Source of the DNA: Flavobacterium sp.
GTDB lineage: Bacteria > Bacteroidota > Bacteroidia > Flavobacteriales > Flavobacteriaceae
Direction of reading: 5' to 3'
Length of the DNA stretch: 37,826 nt
Assembly: GCA_030151255.1 (NCBI GenBank)
Contig: JASLED010000059.1
Span: forward strand, 1 to 37,826
Part shown: piece after piece, positions 25,895 through 33,893 of the stretch
Layout of the letters: each line of letters opens with the position of its first letter
Position numbering within the stretch: position 1 is the first letter of the stretch
The notes under the pieces: model-generated
Database searches by the model: none
What the model was told of the DNA's origin: nothing
Seen by the model: only the letters and a program-made list of their open reading frames with translations
Position numbers and translations under genes: made by a program

Positions 25895-26053
25895 ATGAAT
25901 AAAAACTACAAGAAATTTTCTAAAAATGAGGAAACTACATTTTTACCCAAACCAGAAGTATTAGTTAAAATATTAAACTATTCAAAGGTGTTTTCTAGAC
26001 ACTATTTGCAAGAACTAGTAAATTCAGAATTGAAAACTTCTAAATTAAATTGA
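25895..26053 (+). CDS. Small protein (52 aa) following the sigma factor
   Basis: ATG 25895 to TGA 26051-26053 encodes 52 residues starting MNKNYKKFSKNEETTFLPKP and including VLVKILNYSKVFSRHYL. From memory, sigma factors of this type in Flavobacterium are often followed by a roughly 50-residue protein with the same ILNYSK core, so I think it is real; this needs an alignment. It has no membrane segment or metal motif. A cotranscribed partner of a sigma factor could modulate it, but that is inference. Its stop is followed by a terminator. Confidence 0.65.
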   Translation: MNKNYKKFSKNEETTFLPKPEVLVKILNYSKVFSRHYLQELVNSELKTSKLN

Positions 26054-26060
26054 TCGGTTA

Positions 26061-26090
26061 AGGCTTCTATTTTTTAGAAGCCTTTTTTTC
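26061..26090. terminator. Terminator overlapping the end of nth
   Basis: AGGCTTCT (26061-26068) pairs with AGAAGCCT (26076-26083), loop of 7 nt, then seven T on the plus strand. The nth stop codon (26067-26069, minus strand) lies inside this hairpin, so the C-terminal Lys codons of Nth are part of the plus-strand terminator. Confidence 0.85.
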
Positions 26091-26741
26091 TTTCTTCTTA
26101 TAATATTCATTAATAACAGTTTTGCGACCAATTACACTTGTTATTACATCCAATTCAAGATTCCAAGCACGTGCTGGCGAATATTGTCTGCCATACCAAA
26201 CCAATTGTAAATGAAGTTTATTCCAAGTAGATTTTGGAAATAAACGCTTAGCATCTTTTTCAGTTTGTTCTACGCTTTTCCCGTTGCTAAATCCCCAACG
26301 ATACATTAATCTATGAATATGTGTATCTACTGGAAATGCAGGAATATCAAACGCTTGCGAAATAACTACAGAAGCTGTTTTATGTCCAACAGAAGGCATT
26401 TCTTTTAGTGCTTCTAAATCGGCAGGTACAATTCCATTGTGTTTTTCAATTAATATTTTAGATAAGCCATATATTCCTTTGCTTTTCATTGGAGATAAAC
26501 CACACGGACGAATAATATCTTGAATTTCTTCAACAGTAAGTTTTACCATATCATACGGATTATCTGCCTTGGCAAATAGCAGCGGCGTAATTTTATTTAC
26601 GCGTTCGTCTGTGCATTGTGCAGATAATAATACAGCAATTAGCAATGTATATGGATCTTTATGATCTAACGGAACTGGAATTTCGGGATAAAGAGCATCT
26701 AATGTTTCTAATACAAAAGTTACTTTTTCGCTTTTATTCAT
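26067..26741 (-). CDS. nth: Endonuclease III (base-excision glycosylase/AP lyase), lacking the Fe-S cluster
   Basis: Nth removes oxidised pyrimidines and cuts the abasic site. The 224 residues contain the helix-hairpin-helix LKEMPSVGHKTASVVISQAF with catalytic Lys121 (E. coli Lys120) and VDTHIHRLMYRWG with catalytic Asp139 (E. coli Asp138). The C-terminus, where E. coli has four Cys for a [4Fe-4S] cluster, reads WNKLHLQLVWYGRQYSPARAWNLELDVITSVIGRK and has no Cys at all; only Cys43 and Cys80 occur, both upstream. So the protein is a cluster-less variant with intact catalytic residues. It stands alone on the minus strand. A MutY-like role is unlikely because it has Lys121 and is short. Confidence 0.93.
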   Translation of the reverse strand: MNKSEKVTFVLETLDALYPEIPVPLDHKDPYTLLIAVLLSAQCTDERVNKITPLLFAKADNPYDMVKLTVEEIQDIIRPCGLSPMKSKGIYGLSKILIEKHNGIVPADLEALKEMPSVGHKTASVVISQAFDIPAFPVDTHIHRLMYRWGFSNGKSVEQTEKDAKRLFPKSTWNKLHLQLVWYGRQYSPARAWNLELDVITSVIGRKTVINEYYKKKEKKASKK

Positions 26742-27061
26742 TTTTTTTGTGCTAAGGTATTGAATTATTCAGTCATGTTCTTGCTCTATTTTCAGGATAA
26801 AGCCCTAAAAGTTGTATAAAATCTATCAGAATTAAGCGATGAAAGGAGAATCGTAATGTTAAATTTTTCTATACTTTTTATTTCTAAAAGGAATTAAATA
26901 CGTGGTTTTTCTAACGCTTTTGTTTGAAAATGATTATATTTTTAAGGAAAAATTATTGTTGAAGAACTCAAATGTTGAAAATATTGAGAGATGCATATTT
27001 TGTTGTTTTTATCTTAAAATGATTAGAAAATGCAGGAAACTTAAAACGAAGGAAATAGTCG
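26742..27061. other. Intergenic region between divergent nth and NADH dehydrogenase
   Basis: A 63-codon open frame at 26902-27093 runs to the NADH dehydrogenase start; it has the composition of noise (high Lys, Asn, Phe, Cys, Ile) and no recognisable motif. No hairpin or repeat stands out. Confidence 0.5.
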
Positions 27062-27069
27062 TAAATTTG
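27062..27069 (+). promoter_or_regulatory. -7 box for the NADH dehydrogenase gene
   Basis: TAAATTTG matches TAnnTTTG, 20 bp before the ATG at 27090. No TTG is seen at -33. Confidence 0.45.
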
Positions 27070-27089
27070 CAGTACAAAAAGATTGAGTT

Positions 27090-28394
27090 ATGATGAATAT
27101 TCCAACATCAAGCCGCCCGAGGGTTGTAATTATCGGTGGAGGATTTGGTGGTTTAGCATTAGCTAAAAATTTAAAGAGCAAAAACTTTCAAGTTGTTTTA
27201 TTAGATAGACATAATTATCACACTTTTCAACCTTTACTTTATCAGGTGGCAACAGGTGGGTTAGAATCTGGTTCTATTGCGTTTCCTTTGCGAAAAGTAG
27301 TTCAGGATCACGATGAGATATTTTTTCGTTTGGCCGAAGTAGAACAAATTGATACCGAAAATAAAAAAGTAATTGCAGATATTGGAACAATTTTCTTCGA
27401 TTATTTAATTATTGCTACTGGATCAAAAACAAACTTCTTTGGAAACAAGGCAATACAAGAGAATAGTATGGCCATGAAAACAATTCCACAATCTTTGAAT
27501 ATTAGAAGTTTGGTGTTGGAAAGTTTTGAAGAAGCATTGCTTACAACAGACGATCAAGAACAACGTGCTTTAATGAATTTTGTAATTGTAGGTGCCGGAC
27601 CAACAGGAGTTGAACTTGCAGGAGCTTTAGCAGAAATGAAAAAACACGTTTTACCAAAAGATTATCCAGATTTGGATATGAGTAAAATGCAAATAAATAT
27701 TATTCAAGGTGGAAGCAAAGTGCTAGATGCAATGTCTGAAAAAGCATCAAGTAAGGCTAGAGAATTTTTGGAAGATTTAGGTGTAAAAGTTTGGGTAAAT
27801 GAAGTAGTTACTGATTTTGATGGAAAAGTTGTACAAACAAAATCTGGAAAAGAATTTCATACCGAAACCGTTATTTGGACAGCAGGTGTGATGGGCGCTA
27901 CAATTGACGGATTTGATACTTCAATTATTCAAAGAGGAAATCGTTTGAAAGTAAATGAATATAATCAGGTAGAAGGATTTTCTGATATTTTTGCAATTGG
28001 AGATGTAGCTGCTATTATTACAGATGCATTGCCAATGGGGCATCCAATGATGGCGCAACCTGCAATTCAGCAAGGAGAATTGTTGGCAAAAAACTTAGTA
28101 AATATAAGAGATGGAAAACCTTTGAAAAAATTTGTTTACAACGATAAAGGTTCGATGGCAACAATAGGAAGAAATAAAGCTGTGGTTGATTTGCCTAAGT
28201 TTCAATTTAGTGGTTTTTTTGCTTGGTTTGTTTGGATGTTTGTGCATTTAATTTCATTGATCGGATTTAGAAATAAATTAGTTGTTTTCTGGAATTGGAT
28301 TTATAATTATTTAATGTTTGATCGCCAGGCACGATTAATTATTCGTCCTTATAAACGAAGAAATAAAGAGAGTTTTCAAGGAGAAGAAAATTAA
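27090..28394 (+). CDS. Type II NADH:quinone oxidoreductase
   Basis: NDH-2 passes electrons from NADH to the quinone pool without pumping protons, at the cytosolic face of the inner membrane. The 434 residues contain the FAD-binding VVIIGGGFGGLALAKNL (about 11-27), the NAD-binding FVIVGAGPTGVELAGALAEM (about 167-186), the quinone-site-like AQPAIQQGELLAKNL (about 330-344), and a C-terminal amphipathic and hydrophobic region (FFAWFVWMFVHLISLIGFRNKLVVFWNWIYNYL) for membrane attachment. Length and motif order are typical. ATG occurs twice in a row (27090 and 27093); either may be used. It converges on the DUF3810 gene, with the ends overlapping by 4 bp, and no terminator hairpin lies between them. 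Confidence 0.93.
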   Translation: MMNIPTSSRPRVVIIGGGFGGLALAKNLKSKNFQVVLLDRHNYHTFQPLLYQVATGGLESGSIAFPLRKVVQDHDEIFFRLAEVEQIDTENKKVIADIGTIFFDYLIIATGSKTNFFGNKAIQENSMAMKTIPQSLNIRSLVLESFEEALLTTDDQEQRALMNFVIVGAGPTGVELAGALAEMKKHVLPKDYPDLDMSKMQINIIQGGSKVLDAMSEKASSKAREFLEDLGVKVWVNEVVTDFDGKVVQTKSGKEFHTETVIWTAGVMGATIDGFDTSIIQRGNRLKVNEYNQVEGFSDIFAIGDVAAIITDALPMGHPMMAQPAIQQGELLAKNLVNIRDGKPLKKFVYNDKGSMATIGRNKAVVDLPKFQFSGFFAWFVWMFVHLISLIGFRNKLVVFWNWIYNYLMFDRQARLIIRPYKRRNKESFQGEEN

Positions 28395-29485
28395 TTAATT
28401 TCTGGATAAATAGCTGATTTTGTATCGTATTGCAATAATAAATCTACAAATCGATTGTAAGATTGCAAGCCTTCTTTCTGATTGTTTATCTTTAAAAAGT
28501 TATTATAAAAAAACTGAAATATAGAGTCGGTAATTGTTTTGTAGTTATCCCAAAATACTTTGTTTTCTATAAGGTTGTAATATACACCTGGATGCAAGGT
28601 AGCAAGGATTTCTTCTAAAACAATTTCCGACTCTTCATTTGATAAAGCATTTATACAATAGCGCAAAGCATAAATATTAGCTGCGTATTGATAAGCTAAA
28701 TTAGCTTGTTTTTTACTCGCCAAAAAACCTATGAAATTAGCTTCACTTTCTTTAGCATAACCTAATTGATGTGCCATTTCGTGAGACGAAGTTACAATTA
28801 AAGTAAGCAAAGGTACTTTGTTGTTTATTTGTGCTTCTAAGGTAAATGGATTTAAATAACCAGAAAATCCCATATATGTAAGTGGCAAGCTAAATAAAGA
28901 AGCTTTTACGGTTTCATTTTTATAGGTAAACCATTGGGTCTGTTCTTGTAAGGCTATAATGCCTGAAGGGGTGTCGTTTAAAATATCTTCTCTTGTTTTA
29001 TTTAAAACAACAGGTTGTAAACTATCATTTGAAAGTTGCAATTGCATTTTGTTCGTTTCATTTACAATTCGATTAACTAAGTGTACCAATTCTGATTGTT
29101 CATATCCCATTTTTAGGTTTAATTCGGCATTTAGAGGTGTTTTATAGTTATTTAATCCCCATAATACAGAAAATGATAAATAGAAAATTAAAAAACTATT
29201 TATTATAAATATGCTTAGTTTTTTAAATCGAGTAATATACTTTTTTTCAGTTCGAAATAAAACAACAATTTTTTTAATTAGATAAATTACAATACAGGCA
29301 TATAAAAAATCACCAACTGAAAATGGAAAAAGATTGGTTATTGGAGTAAAAACGAGGATAAATATGTTGTATATACCATTTGTATAATACGTATTTATTA
29401 AGGAAGGATTATATATTGCAAATTGTTGTATGCCAATAAGTAGCAATAAAAATACTAGAAGATATTTGGTTAGTTTTAGATTCAT
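28391..29485 (-). CDS. DUF3810 family membrane protein with metalloprotease HExxH motif
   Basis: The 364 residues have three predicted membrane segments (about 8-25, 37-73 as a re-entrant pair, and 91-110), then a large soluble domain. This contains the zinc-protease pattern H235-E-M-A-H239 in TSSHEMAHQLGYAKESEANFIGFLAS; Glu246 or Glu248 in the ESEAN segment could be the third ligand. That arrangement is the DUF3810 signature. The family is conserved in Bacteroidota and has no proven substrate. It is divergent from the ferredoxin gene (68-bp gap), and its stop overlaps that of the NADH dehydrogenase by 4 bp. Confidence 0.88.
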   Translation of the reverse strand: MNLKLTKYLLVFLLLLIGIQQFAIYNPSLINTYYTNGIYNIFILVFTPITNLFPFSVGDFLYACIVIYLIKKIVVLFRTEKKYITRFKKLSIFIINSFLIFYLSFSVLWGLNNYKTPLNAELNLKMGYEQSELVHLVNRIVNETNKMQLQLSNDSLQPVVLNKTREDILNDTPSGIIALQEQTQWFTYKNETVKASLFSLPLTYMGFSGYLNPFTLEAQINNKVPLLTLIVTSSHEMAHQLGYAKESEANFIGFLASKKQANLAYQYAANIYALRYCINALSNEESEIVLEEILATLHPGVYYNLIENKVFWDNYKTITDSIFQFFYNNFLKINNQKEGLQSYNRFVDLLLQYDTKSAIYPEIN

Positions 29486-29526
29486 ATTTTAACTAAAAAT
29501 TTATTTAGAATTAATAAATATAAGTA

Positions 29527-29534
29527 TATATTTG
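29527..29534 (+). promoter_or_regulatory. -7 box for the ferredoxin gene
   Basis: TATATTTG matches TAnnTTTG, 19 bp upstream of the ATG at 29554; no TTG is seen at -33. Confidence 0.5.
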
Positions 29535-29553
29535 TGTCAAATTCTTTATATAA

Positions 29554-29835
29554 ATGAGTAAAGTTAAAAAAGGTGAGCGAACAATCTTTATTTGTGACGG
29601 AAAAAAATGTTGTAGATATAATGAAGAAGCAAAATCGTGCTTTAAAGATTTATTAACTGAAACAGGATTAGATAATACTTATTCGGTATGTAAGATGAAA
29701 TGCCAAGGAATGTGCAAAAAAGCACCAGTAGTTTATTTATCAGAATTTGATAAGTTTAAAAAAGAGGTAACCAAACAGAAAGCCAAGAAAATTTTTGATA
29801 AGTACTTTATTGAAGAATCTGCCGTGGTAATGTAA
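29554..29835 (+). CDS. Thioredoxin-like [2Fe-2S] ferredoxin
   Basis: The 93 residues begin with RTIFICDGKKCC and continue to YSVCKMKCQGMCKKAPVVYL. The spacing of Cys14 and Cys19/20 near the first strand, and Cys50-x3-Cys54 after the helix, fits the [2Fe-2S] site of the thioredoxin-like ferredoxin family (as in NuoE and Shethna-type proteins). Additional Cys29 and Cys46 are present. It is a stand-alone soluble electron carrier; the partner is not evident from the context (NADH dehydrogenase nearby is separated by a minus-strand gene). Confidence 0.85.
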   Translation: MSKVKKGERTIFICDGKKCCRYNEEAKSCFKDLLTETGLDNTYSVCKMKCQGMCKKAPVVYLSEFDKFKKEVTKQKAKKIFDKYFIEESAVVM

Positions 29836-29979
29836 TCTAAATTGGTTTTAAAAAGTTAGATAATTTGGATAGAAACAATAAATAGGAGAGATTGTTATCT
29901 ATTTAGCTTTTATATTTAATTTCACTTTTCAATTAATATTAATTATTTTGTTGTAATTAAGGTAAAGTGTTTAAAAATA

Positions 29980-30009
29980 AACCTCTTTCAAATTTCTTCA
30001 AAAGAGGTT
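29980..30009 (-). terminator. Terminator of the PNGase F gene
   Basis: AACCTCTTT (29980-29988) pairs with AAAGAGGTT (30001-30009), loop of 12 nt. On the minus strand the stem is followed by TTATTTTTAAA, as expected for a terminator 42 bp beyond the PNGase F stop. Confidence 0.7.
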
Positions 30010-30050
30010 GTACATTTCAGTTTTATTTTAAAAATATTTTTTTTTGTATG

Positions 30051-31121
30051 TTACTCAACCTTAGCAGGTTTGATAGGAGTTTTGCTTTTTACAATTACAA
30101 AAGTAGAAATAGCATAAAACGCCTTGTTTTCTGGGTTGTTTGCTTGCCATGGCTCAAAAGTATAATTAAAGTCTAGTTTTCTATTTTTTAAATCACCTTT
30201 TATAGCATCAATATACGCAGGAACTTCCATGCCAGGGCACCAGCCAGCTCTATTTGGTCTCCAATTTCCAGGCGCTTGATTGTTTATTGGATTGCTAGCA
30301 CAACCCAATGGACCTAAGTAATGTTCGTATGTATTTACATTATCAATCTGAATATGGTGTGTTCTAAAACACCATTCTGCACAACCTGAACCATTTGGAT
30401 CATTAGGTGTAGCATGTCCCCAGCCAGTAATAATAGTTTTAAAATGAGCTTGTTCTGTATTTTCTGGTAATGTAATTTTTTTGTTTAAATTAATATTATG
30501 TGCAACGCCATAAGGAACTCCGTCAATCGATGATTTGTTGTATTGAATTATTGGCACAACAGCAGAATATGGATAAGTAGATTCATCATAAATAAAATCA
30601 AAATCTACGCTATATACACGTCCTTTTGCTAACCAAGTTTCTGTATAAATTTTTATTTCTGCATCTCCAGTAAGTAACGATTTAAAATCGGTAACATCAA
30701 ACTCCCAACCGCGTTCTAATTTTTCATTTCCTACCCAATAAGGAGTAATAAAACGAGCAATTTCGTACCATGTGTTTGTTGTTTTATTTTTTACATAAAC
30801 GTTGGCATATCTATCCCATTCGTCACAAGTTTTGTCTGGACAAGGATTTTGAATAAACATTTTTATTGTTTTTACTTTTTCAATATCTGTAGGAAAAGTG
30901 AATGTTCCTTCAACGCTTTGAGAAAGTCCTTCACCAAAACCAACTTTTACATCGCTAAAGGTTTTGAAATTTTCTGTACCTTTTTTTATAACAATTTCGG
31001 TTTCGTCATCTGGATTTGGATCTGGGTTTTCCGGATTTTTAGCATTTGAATCTGAGCTACAAGATCCTAATAAAACATTGGCCGTAAACAAAAATCCTGC
31101 AATAAATAATAATTTTTTCAT
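30051..31121 (-). CDS. Peptide-N(4)-(N-acetyl-beta-glucosaminyl)asparagine amidase (PNGase F), lipoprotein form
   Basis: PNGase F cleaves the bond between Asn and the first GlcNAc of N-linked glycans on glycoproteins. The 356 residues align with the E. meningoseptica mature enzyme at a constant offset of 43: Asp103 = Asp60 (CDEWDRYANV), Glu161 = Glu118 (TETWLAKGR) and Glu249 = Glu206 (GCAEWCFRTHHI). Cys pairs 94/99, 247/251 and 274/295 also correspond to the known disulfides. The N-terminus differs: MKKLLFIAGFLFTANVLLGSC is a lipoprotein signal with lipobox LLGSC (Cys21), followed by a Pro/Asp/Asn-rich linker (24-40). It is therefore expected to be lipid-anchored, possibly at the surface, rather than freely secreted. 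It stands 74 bp from the photolyase gene on the same strand. Confidence 0.96.
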   Translation of the reverse strand: MKKLLFIAGFLFTANVLLGSCSSDSNAKNPENPDPNPDDETEIVIKKGTENFKTFSDVKVGFGEGLSQSVEGTFTFPTDIEKVKTIKMFIQNPCPDKTCDEWDRYANVYVKNKTTNTWYEIARFITPYWVGNEKLERGWEFDVTDFKSLLTGDAEIKIYTETWLAKGRVYSVDFDFIYDESTYPYSAVVPIIQYNKSSIDGVPYGVAHNINLNKKITLPENTEQAHFKTIITGWGHATPNDPNGSGCAEWCFRTHHIQIDNVNTYEHYLGPLGCASNPINNQAPGNWRPNRAGWCPGMEVPAYIDAIKGDLKNRKLDFNYTFEPWQANNPENKAFYAISTFVIVKSKTPIKPAKVE

Positions 31122-31195
31122 GATAGATTATTGATTGAAATAATGTTGTAATGTAGTTAAAAATTAATTAATAAAAACATAATTATAACATAAAA

Positions 31196-32494
31196 TTATT
31201 CTTTTACGGCTTTAGCATAAACTTCTAAGGCTCTAATTCTTGCAAAAGAATGTTCAACAATAGGAGTAGGATAGGTGTCAGATTGAAAATCTTTTACCCA
31301 TTTTTTTATGTAATGAAAATCTTTATCAAAGCGTTTGGTTTGTAGCTCAGGATTAAAAACCCTGAAGTATGGAGCTGCATCGCATCCACATCCGGCCGCC
31401 CATTGCCAATTTCCATTGTTTGCTGCTAAATCAAAATCATTTAGTTTGGTTGCAAAATAGGCTTCGCCCCATCTCCAATCAATCAACAAATGTTTGCATA
31501 AAAAACTAGCAACTATCATTCGAACTCTATTGTGCATAAAGCCTGTTTCATTAAGCTGTTTCATTCCTGCATCTACAATTGGATAACCCGTTTTTCCTTC
31601 ACACCATTTTAAAAAATCGTCTTCATTATTTCTCCATTGTATCGCATCATATTTTTTCTTAAAACTCTGCTGTGCAACATAAGGAAAATGATATAAAATT
31701 TGCATAAAAAACTCTCTCCAAATAAGTTCAGCTAACCAGGTTTGATTGTTTTTTTTAGCAAATAAAACACATTTGCGAATACTAATTGTTCCAAATCGCA
31801 AAGCAATACCTAATTGCGTTGTTTTTTCTAAGGCAGGAAAATCTCTTGTTTTATCATAATCATCAATGATTTCATGGTTGAGTGTAGGATTTAAAAAAAC
31901 AATATCAGTTTTTTTAAATCCAATTGCAGAAAGCAAAGGAATAGGAATAGGTTGTTGCTTATAAAAATTGGAAGTAATAAAATCAGTATATAAAAGATTA
32001 CTTGTATTTAATTTTTCTTTCCATTTTTTTGCATAAGGTGTGTAAACAGTATAAGGATTTCCGTCGGATTTCAGAATATCATTTTTGTCAAAAATTACTT
32101 GATCTTTATATGCTTTAAACGAAATATTTTGGTTTTTTAAAAAGTTATAAATAAGAGTATCTCTTTCAATAGCTTTTGGTTCGTAATCTCTGTTGCAAAA
32201 TACAGTTTCAATATTGTATTTGGCAATCAATTCTTTAAAAATAGCTAAAGGTTCTCCAACAAAAACATTTAAAGCAGCATCAAAATTTTGCAATAAAGTA
32301 TTGATATGTTGTAAAGCTTGATGAATATAATCAACTCTTCTATCTTCTTTATCCTCCAATTCATTTAATATAGAAGTGTCAAATATAAAAATAGGAATAA
32401 TAGGATAATTAGTATTTAAGGCAAAATTTAAACCAGTATTATCATCTAAACGCAAGTCTCTTCTAAACCAAAAAATGGAAACATTGTGCTTCAT
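31196..32494 (-). CDS. phrB: Deoxyribodipyrimidine photolyase (class I)
   Basis: The enzyme uses blue light to split UV-induced pyrimidine dimers, with FAD and an antenna pigment. The 432 residues include the N-terminal Rossmann-like antenna domain (VSIFWFRRDLRLDDNTGL, about 5-22; NRDYEPKAIERD) and the C-terminal FAD domain (WREFFMQIL, GKTGYPIVDAGMKQLNETGFMHNRVRMIVASFLCKHLLIDWRWGEAYF, and the highly conserved FDLAANNGNWQWAAGCGCDAAPYFRVFNP). The Trp residues in DWRWGEAYF and NGNWQW correspond to the electron-transfer chain. It is a repair enzyme rather than a cryptochrome by length and lack of a C-terminal extension. A -7 box lies 63 bp upstream. Confidence 0.95.
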   Translation of the reverse strand: MKHNVSIFWFRRDLRLDDNTGLNFALNTNYPIIPIFIFDTSILNELEDKEDRRVDYIHQALQHINTLLQNFDAALNVFVGEPLAIFKELIAKYNIETVFCNRDYEPKAIERDTLIYNFLKNQNISFKAYKDQVIFDKNDILKSDGNPYTVYTPYAKKWKEKLNTSNLLYTDFITSNFYKQQPIPIPLLSAIGFKKTDIVFLNPTLNHEIIDDYDKTRDFPALEKTTQLGIALRFGTISIRKCVLFAKKNNQTWLAELIWREFFMQILYHFPYVAQQSFKKKYDAIQWRNNEDDFLKWCEGKTGYPIVDAGMKQLNETGFMHNRVRMIVASFLCKHLLIDWRWGEAYFATKLNDFDLAANNGNWQWAAGCGCDAAPYFRVFNPELQTKRFDKDFHYIKKWVKDFQSDTYPTPIVEHSFARIRALEVYAKAVKE

Positions 32495-33100
32495 ATAAAC
32501 GCGGTAATTTATATTAATAATTGTTTTTAATAACTAAATATTAGCCAATATTTGAATCAAAAGTAACTTTTTTTATGTGAAAAGCACGTTAAAGAAGATA
32601 AAATATCGTATAAAACACTTTTTGTATACACAACAAGATTTTTAATAATTAGTTAATTGAAACTGTTTTTAAACATATTTGTTTAAAAAGCATATAAAAG
32701 TATAAAATATTAGTAAAGTAGTAGAAATGAAGCTTTATGTTGGTTAAAAGTTAATTTTTCAGATATTTAAATCTTAATTTTTTGAAGTATATATATTATA
32801 TAGTTCGTGTTTGTCAGAAAAAAACGAAGAAGTTATATAAAAGAAATATTTTTCTTATGAAACATTTATACTTGTTTAAAAGGTGTTTAATAAAGAGTTT
32901 GAAAAGTGTATTAATTATAATTATTCCTTTGATTTCCTATTTTGTAGCAATAAAAATATCCTTAAAATATTTTTTATTATTTATTAAATAGTTGAAAATT
33001 TAATGTTTGTTTGTTAATTAAATAATAAAAAAACCTATATAGAATTAATGATGCTTTAAAACGGTTAAATAGTTGTTTTTATTGGGGTTTATCAAATGGC
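32495..33100. other. Non-coding region with possible remnant of an adhesin 5' end
   Basis: AT-rich, no complete gene. TACTTTTG on the minus strand at 32558-32565 may be the phrB -7 box. A frame from ATG 32857 reads MKHLYLFKRCLIKSLKSVLI and continues with IIIPLISYF before ending at 32991. A basic start with a hydrophobic core resembles a signal peptide, and could be the left-over 5' end of the large adhesin whose tail begins at 33101; it could equally be chance in AT-rich DNA. Confidence 0.35.
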
Positions 33101-33893
33101 ATGATTAGTTTTATGTCAAAATCAAGTTACATCAATGCAGATGATGGTAGTTACGTAGATGGAGTGGTTGAGAAAATTGGAAAAGAAGAATTTGTATTTC
33201 CTGTAGGGAAAAACAATATTTTAAGACCTTCAAAAATGAGCGCTCCTAAAAGTGAAGATGATACTTATACAAGTGAGTATTTTGATGATACTAAATTTTT
33301 TGAATCTCGTCCAACTGTTTCAGGAATAATTAAAGAGTTAGATAAAAAAGAATATTGGTTACTTGATAGAGGAAATAATACAAATAACGATATTCTAGTT
33401 ACTCTAAGTTGGGATGAGCGCACAACACCAGCTAGTTTGTTAACTGATCCTGAAGCAGATTTACACATTGTTCGTTGGGATGCCAAGCAACAATTATGGG
33501 TAGATGAAGGCGGTGTAGTTGATATGTCTGAAAAACAAGTTACCACAATTTCTACTGTAAAAGGTTATGGTTTCTTTACTCTTGCAACTGTAAAGAAAGA
33601 CATTTTACTTGAAGGAGATGTAGTTATTTACAATTTAGTTCACCCTACTGGAGATGGTAAAAATGATTATTTTATCATTGATAATATCAATAAATATCCT
33701 AATAACTCGGTACAAATTTTCAATCGATGGGGGGGTAAAAGTGTATGAAACTACCAATTATGATCCTAATGGAGACGGAAGTGTAAATGTTTTCAATGGA
33801 TATTCACAAGGACGTGTAACAATCGGAAAAAACAGCAAGTTACCTAGTGGTACTTATTATTATGTTGTTAATTATGAGTATACAGATGGTTGA
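33101..33893 (+). pseudogene. Broken 3' end of a T9SS type B adhesin (gliding-motility-associated C-terminal domain)
   Basis: The first part (about 215 codons) reads as the last segments of a very large secreted flavobacterial adhesin: SYINADDGSYVDGVVEKIGKEEFVFPVGK, then beta-rich linker, and the type B sorting domain that begins near HPTGDGKNDYFIID and QIFNRWG. A run of seven G after GAT (33729-33735) shifts the frame to an early stop at 33746-33748; with six G it continues in the +1 frame as RWGVKVYETTNYDPNGDGSV and GTYYYVVNYEYTDG. It then stops at 33891-33893, where normal family members continue with about 10 to 15 more residues. The 5' end is also missing: no coding sequence for the rest of a protein of typically a thousand or more residues precedes it. 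Confidence 0.85.

Noticed and set aside
26902..27093. 63-codon plus-strand frame before the NADH dehydrogenase
   Set aside because: AT-rich noise composition, overlaps the start of a sure gene and contains its -7 box.
29967..30176. 69-codon plus-strand frame
   Set aside because: Overlaps the PNGase F gene antisense and its terminator; no protein-like pattern.
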